Source: CALCHA01 sp035548175 (GTDB taxonomy: Bacteria > Planctomycetota > Phycisphaerae > WQYP01). From it: a stretch of DNA of 64,000 bases. Under the pieces are notes generated by a model that worked only from the letters and a program-made list of their open reading frames with translations, had not been told where the DNA came from and did not search any database. This document shows, one piece after another, positions 61,270-64,000 of the stretch; position 1 is the first letter of the stretch; the number at the start of each line of letters is the position of its first letter. The stretch lies in the NCBI GenBank assembly GCA_035548175.1, contig DASZTO010000079.1:62001-126000 (forward strand), read 5' to 3'. The position numbers and the translations under genes were made by a program.

Positions 61270-61336
61270 TTTCACCTACTTTATTGGGCCGATCCGGGAG
61301 AGCGGCGGCGTAGGTGAAACCGCCGCTCCTCCCGGA
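61270..61336 (-). promoter_or_regulatory. Predicted pseudoknot sequestering the ribosome site
   Basis: In the minus-strand mRNA a 16-bp stem (61320-61336 with 61293-61308, one bulged base) closes a loop at 61309-61319. Its ten bases 61310-61319 read UUUCACCUAC in RNA. The ribosome site of the gene starting at 61267 (61270-61279) reads GUAGGUGAAA, the exact complement. The start codon follows directly. This forms an H-type pseudoknot that would hide the ribosome site. There is no T-run, so it is not a terminator. Confidence 0.65.
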
Positions 61337-61484
61337 CCGTTCATTGGGGAGCTACCCCGATGCCCGTTGATTTATTGTACCTCAAAAAATGTCCGCCAGA
61401 CAAGGCCCAGTGTAGACATCGGAGAATAGGACATCTGCCCCGCGGTTGTGCGCGGATGCCGGCGCTGCGTGTACCAAGGATCGA

Positions 61485-62642
61485 TTAGCGAGCGGCAACC
61501 CGTGGTGACGGGGAGCCGGTCTGCTGAACGGGTTGCACCTTGCGGCGGTAGACCACGCCTCCCATGGTGATTGTGCCATCACCGTTGTCAGAGGCTCCTG
61601 CGGGAATGGCCGCCGTGCCCACTGGCGCCGATGATGCCCCCGGCACCACTGCTGCTCCAGGCGGGGCGTCAAGGTGCTTCTGACCATCCGACCCATCAGC
61701 CCCTTGACTGCCACCGGCCTTCTTTACCAGAGCATCGATCTGCGACTGCATTTTTGCGATTTGCGCGTCCCGCTTCGAAAGCTCTTGATCGTGGTCGGAC
61801 CTTGAAATGTAATTTTCGTTCGCAGCGCGACTCATGAGGCCCGCCTGCGCGTTGCGATAAGCGATATCGGGTTGCACCATCTGCGTAGACTCAAGCGCCT
61901 GCGATTGCGACTGCAACGCGTGAGCCTGCATCTCTTGCTCCGTGTACGGCCGCATTCGCCGGTTAGTGTCGATTGCGTCAGAGGCTGCAGTATTCGCCAA
62001 ATCCGCCGAGCGAAGTTGCATCGGGAGCATCATATTCCGTCGTTGCGTGTCGGCCGTGGTAGCGCCCACGTTGGCTTGGGACTGTGCATTCGCCCTTGCA
62101 TTGGCATCGCCTGCGAACTGCCGGCCCTGATAGTAGTTGCCGGTTCCCATGAAGGGGGCGGCGTACCAGTCGGCCTTCTCGGCCGCCGCCTGCGCCATGG
62201 CGGGATCACGAGCGTTGAGGGCGATCTGCCGTTGATCAGAAGCGTTGTTCATTGCCACCGCACGAGCCTCATTCCACTGGGGCGAAGGGGGAAGCTGTGT
62301 GTTGGCCGGGCCGGGCATTGGAGCGGGCTCGCCGCCCTCAGGCAGGGGCCGCATCGTCCGCTCGTAGTCGGCACCGCCAGGACGTGACGAAGTGCCCGTC
62401 GCCGTCGCAAGAGAGGTCATGGGGCCATCTGCGGGCAGCGGATACATTCCGCCCATCCTCGCCGAACCGGACGCCGGCAGGGGCCGCATCGTCCGCTCGT
62501 AGTCGGCACCGCCAGGACGGTCGGGCGTTCCTTGTGATGTGGCCAGGGGCGTCATGGGGGTTGTTGCCCGGCCGGCGATGCGGTCGTAATACATCGTGTC
62601 GCGGATGGGCGCAAGGGGGTTGGCGAAGGCGGCGGCGGACAT
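61485..62642 (-). CDS. Hypothetical element protein with internal repeat
   Basis: A 385-residue hydrophilic protein with GGAGGAAA before the ATG. The N-terminal 110 residues hold two copies of RPGGADYERTMRPLP, encoded by a 44-base exact direct repeat. The middle (residues 120-290) is Ala/Gln-rich and helical (RQIALNARDPAMAQAAAEKA, SQSQALESTQMVQP), with a coiled coil DQELSKRDAQIAKMQSQIDA. The C-terminus is Gly/Pro-rich. The composition is that of a structural or scaffold protein of phage-like elements, but no capsid signature is recognised. No membrane helix is present. Confidence 0.6.
   Translation of the reverse strand: MSAAAFANPLAPIRDTMYYDRIAGRATTPMTPLATSQGTPDRPGGADYERTMRPLPASGSARMGGMYPLPADGPMTSLATATGTSSRPGGADYERTMRPLPEGGEPAPMPGPANTQLPPSPQWNEARAVAMNNASDQRQIALNARDPAMAQAAAEKADWYAAPFMGTGNYYQGRQFAGDANARANAQSQANVGATTADTQRRNMMLPMQLRSADLANTAASDAIDTNRRMRPYTEQEMQAHALQSQSQALESTQMVQPDIAYRNAQAGLMSRAANENYISRSDHDQELSKRDAQIAKMQSQIDALVKKAGGSQGADGSDGQKHLDAPPGAAVVPGASSAPVGTAAIPAGASDNGDGTITMGGVVYRRKVQPVQQTGSPSPRVAAR
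62341..62384. repeat. 44-base direct repeat, copy 1
   Basis: Identical to 62476-62519, in the same frame of the element protein, encoding GADYERTMRPLP-type text. Recombination between copies would remove 45 codons without a frameshift. Confidence 0.85.
62476..62519. repeat. 44-base direct repeat, copy 2
   Basis: Identical to 62341-62384, 135 bases apart in period (start to start). Confidence 0.85.
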
Positions 62643-62729
62643 GGGGTTTCCTCCGAAGGGGTTGGTGTCTATAGATAGTTCGACGCCGAGGGGGTCGCCG
62701 GCTGCTGCAATCTCCGCATTGCGGACGGG

Positions 62730-63074
62730 TCACACGAACCGCTTGATGCTGGGAGGCAAGCCTGTCCGTGGCGGCGGAGGTATCTGCACGCGAGGGGATG
62801 GCATCGTCCCGCCCTCCAGCTTAGAACGGATGAGCGCCTGGACGCTTTCGGGATCGACCAGCCACGACGGGCGATCGCTGAATGAGCGATTTACCCCGCG
62901 AAGTTTCCCCTTCCGAATCAGGGTGGTGATGCTGGTGGTGTTTTTGTACTGCAGCATGGCGGCGACCTCCTTCAGCGTCAGCCACGTCGAAAGGTCGATG
63001 GGGGGCTCGGGGGTTGGCACGAATGAGCCGGCTGGTGGTTGGGGTGTGGGTGGCTGGAACAATCGGTTTTTCAT
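62730..63074 (-). CDS. Helix-turn-helix (MerR/excisionase-type) protein
   Basis: A 114-residue DNA-binding protein. The ATG at 63074 follows GAGG. After a Pro-rich N-terminus, residues about 30-85 form a winged helix (STWLTLKEVAAMLQYKNTTS, then ITTLIRKGKLRGVNRSFSDR with the wing PSWLVDPESVQALIRSKL). It is of the same broad kind as the excisionase-like gene at 59524 but a different sequence. The C-terminus is Pro/Arg-rich. It probably controls transcription or excision of the element. It stands 87 bases before the internal-repeat gene, on the same strand. Confidence 0.75.
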   Translation of the reverse strand: MKNRLFQPPTPQPPAGSFVPTPEPPIDLSTWLTLKEVAAMLQYKNTTSITTLIRKGKLRGVNRSFSDRPSWLVDPESVQALIRSKLEGGTMPSPRVQIPPPPRTGLPPSIKRFV

Positions 63075-63153
63075 GGGGTCCTCACGAAAAAAAGGGCGGC
63101 GGCCCGTGCTGGCCAACCGCCCCGTGTGGGCATTATCGCCGGGATGACGGGGG

Positions 63154-63459
63154 TCACGCCTCGCCCCCCGCCAATTTCAAATCGGGCATGGCCACGAAGC
63201 CGAGGCGGCGAAGCCGTGCCTGCATCGGCGCACTCAATTGCCCGAAGAAAACTGCCGTCGCGCCAATCTCCCTGCACAGGATCTCGGCGATCCCGTGGCC
63301 GTAGCCCTTGCCTCGGCTGGAGAGATCAAGCAGCAGTTCCCGGCAAAACTCCACCTCATCGACTTCCTGCTCTTCCACGTCTACTGCCGCACTGGTCGGG
63401 CGTTTCCCCACAAGGTGCAGGTGGGCGGGAGCGGGGGCGGCACTCGCAAAACGGGCCAT
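63154..63459 (-). CDS. Hypothetical element protein
   Basis: A 101-residue protein with an excellent GGAGG site six bases before the ATG, which argues for a real gene. After 25 flexible residues it has an acidic helix, AAVDVEEQEVDEVEFCRELL, followed by LDLSSRGKGYGHGIAEILCR and EIGATAVFFGQLSAPMQARL, a helix-rich unit. No family is recognised. It is the rightmost minus-strand gene in the window, and the next rightward gene starts 242 bases away on the other strand. Confidence 0.6.
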   Translation of the reverse strand: MARFASAAPAPAHLHLVGKRPTSAAVDVEEQEVDEVEFCRELLLDLSSRGKGYGHGIAEILCREIGATAVFFGQLSAPMQARLRRLGFVAMPDLKLAGGEA

Positions 63460-63535
63460 GATGGCCTCCCTTCAATTGCGGCGGCGTGGTAAGATGAGCA
63501 TGCAGCGCTCGGGCCTCACCGCCTGGGTTTTGTTG

Positions 63536-63567
63536 GCCCCGTCTGTTCGCGCAGGCGGGGCTTTTTT
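63536..63567 (+). terminator. Rho-independent terminator, + strand
   Basis: A GC-rich hairpin, GCCCC-GTCTG-TTCG-CGCAG-GCGGGGC, ending in TTTTTT. No + strand gene precedes it within the window's annotated genes, so it may end a small untranslated transcript beginning near 63470-63490. Confidence 0.7.
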
Positions 63568-63701
63568 CATGCGACAATCCACACGATTATCAGCACGTCT
63601 GAATAATTGTAAAACAGTTAATCGGAACGTCAAGTTGTTTTTGTGAGACAAAATAATAATTTTTGTGTTGCATCAAAAAAGAGGCGGGATATGCTTTCCT
63701 C

Positions 63702-63908
63702 ATGGCAAAGCGTGGACGTCCAAAACTGCTCAAGGCTGATCGGCGGTCGCAGAACATCAACGTGCGTGTGACCGCCGAGGAGGTGAAGGCGATCGACGCG
63801 GCGGCGGAGGCGGTCGGCAAGGGTCGCTCGCGGTGGCTGCGTGGGGTGATTCTCAAAGCGGCGGGGCTGGGGGAGGGCGAGGAAGGCGCCGACGATTCAG
63901 GGGCTTGA
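63702..63908 (+). CDS. Ribbon-helix-helix DNA-binding protein
   Basis: A 68-residue basic protein. An AT-hook-like start, MAKRGRPKLLKADRR, is followed by a ribbon-helix-helix domain (QNINVRVTAEEVKAIDAAAE and GKGRSRWLRGVILKAAGLGE). Such domains occur in plasmid mobilisation accessory (MobC-like) proteins, Arc-type repressors and antitoxins. It is the only rightward gene of the element in this window. The upstream region is distinctly AT-rich and carries a terminator, so it starts its own unit. A mobilisation or copy-control role is inferred. No partner gene is in view. Confidence 0.75.
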   Translation: MAKRGRPKLLKADRRSQNINVRVTAEEVKAIDAAAEAVGKGRSRWLRGVILKAAGLGEGEEGADDSGA

Positions 63909-64000
63909 CGGCGGGGGACATCTTGCCGGCGGCGGGTTGTCGGCACTCAAACGGCTGCCCAGCACCGCCATCACATTCAAAACAGCCGTCCGCACCGGCA

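Larger units (their letters stand above)
53882..64000. mobile_element. Integrative element at tRNA-Ile (left part)
   Basis: A tyrosine integrase at the tRNA 3' end is followed by a P4-type primase-helicase, small excisionase-like helix-turn-helix genes and unknown proteins, nearly all on the minus strand with good ribosome sites and tight spacing. No second copy of the tRNA 3' sequence was seen, so the right boundary is probably outside the window. No conjugation or capsid gene is recognisable. Confidence 0.75.

Noticed and set aside
56000..64000. Right attachment site (copy of the tRNA-Ile 3' end)
   Set aside because: No sequence matching the T-arm and acceptor end was found. The right boundary is assumed to be outside the window.

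Overview
The window looks like a chromosomal segment of a high-G+C, Gram-negative planctomycete, most likely a member of the Phycisphaerae. The clues are an ECF sigma factor placed directly upstream of a zinc-ribbon Ser/Thr kinase, a secreted protein with the planctomycetal H-X9-DG type C-terminus, outer-membrane assembly genes (bamD, lptE), a B12-dependent ribonucleotide reductase, and a tRNA-Ile integrase of the type common in that phylum. The taxonomic placement is inference; no rRNA gene is present.

Region by region. 1-8.3 kb: envelope genes on the + strand (BamD-like, LptE-like, FtsH, a CAP-domain protein, a TlpA-type thioredoxin), with a truncated toxin-antitoxin remnant between them and a Gly-rich Spy-like gene running off the left edge. 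8.6-12.9 kb: a solitary OLD-like nuclease in less GC-rich DNA, a 1.1-kb gene-free repeat-rich stretch, and a GT2 glycosyltransferase. 13.0-20.4 kb: a same-strand group on the minus strand (sigma54-type response regulator, O-GlcNAc-transferase-like GT41 enzyme, a sensor kinase with a decayed ATPase domain, a long secreted TPR protein). 22.9-25.7 kb: a compact operon of a non-canonical Lgt-like protein, a four-helix membrane protein and a class-D (tetraether-synthase-like) radical SAM enzyme. It is the best candidate here for an uncharacterised lipid or lipoprotein modification system.

25.8-33.7 kb: a small lipoprotein, an ECF sigma/anti-sigma pair with a candidate autoregulated promoter, then cysD and cysN separated by a RAYT transposase gene bounded by perfect inverted REP palindromes, a Pro-rich SGNH-hydrolase lipoprotein and tRNA-Gln. 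33.9-39.4 kb: dcd followed by nrdJ, which carries a 367-residue intein just before its predicted radical cysteine. A NrdR-box-like palindrome precedes dcd. 39.6-53.7 kb: mutY, a GT4 enzyme, a lactonase-fold protein, a fic gene frameshifted inside its active-site motif with a convergent small ORF carrying a Fic-inhibitory motif, a ketosynthase/chain-length-factor pair, a XylR-like regulator, an MDR oxidoreductase, a Ser/Thr kinase and its ECF sigma factor.

53.9 kb to the right edge: an integrative element at the 3' end of tRNA-Ile(GAT). It holds the integrase, a P4-type primase-helicase, several small helix-turn-helix genes and unknown proteins. Its right end is not in the window. One of its mRNA leaders is predicted to form a hairpin whose loop is perfectly complementary to the ribosome-binding site.

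Heptanucleotide tandem repeats recur between and even inside genes throughout the chromosomal part. Several genes seem to have a -10 box so close to the start codon that their mRNAs may be almost leaderless.
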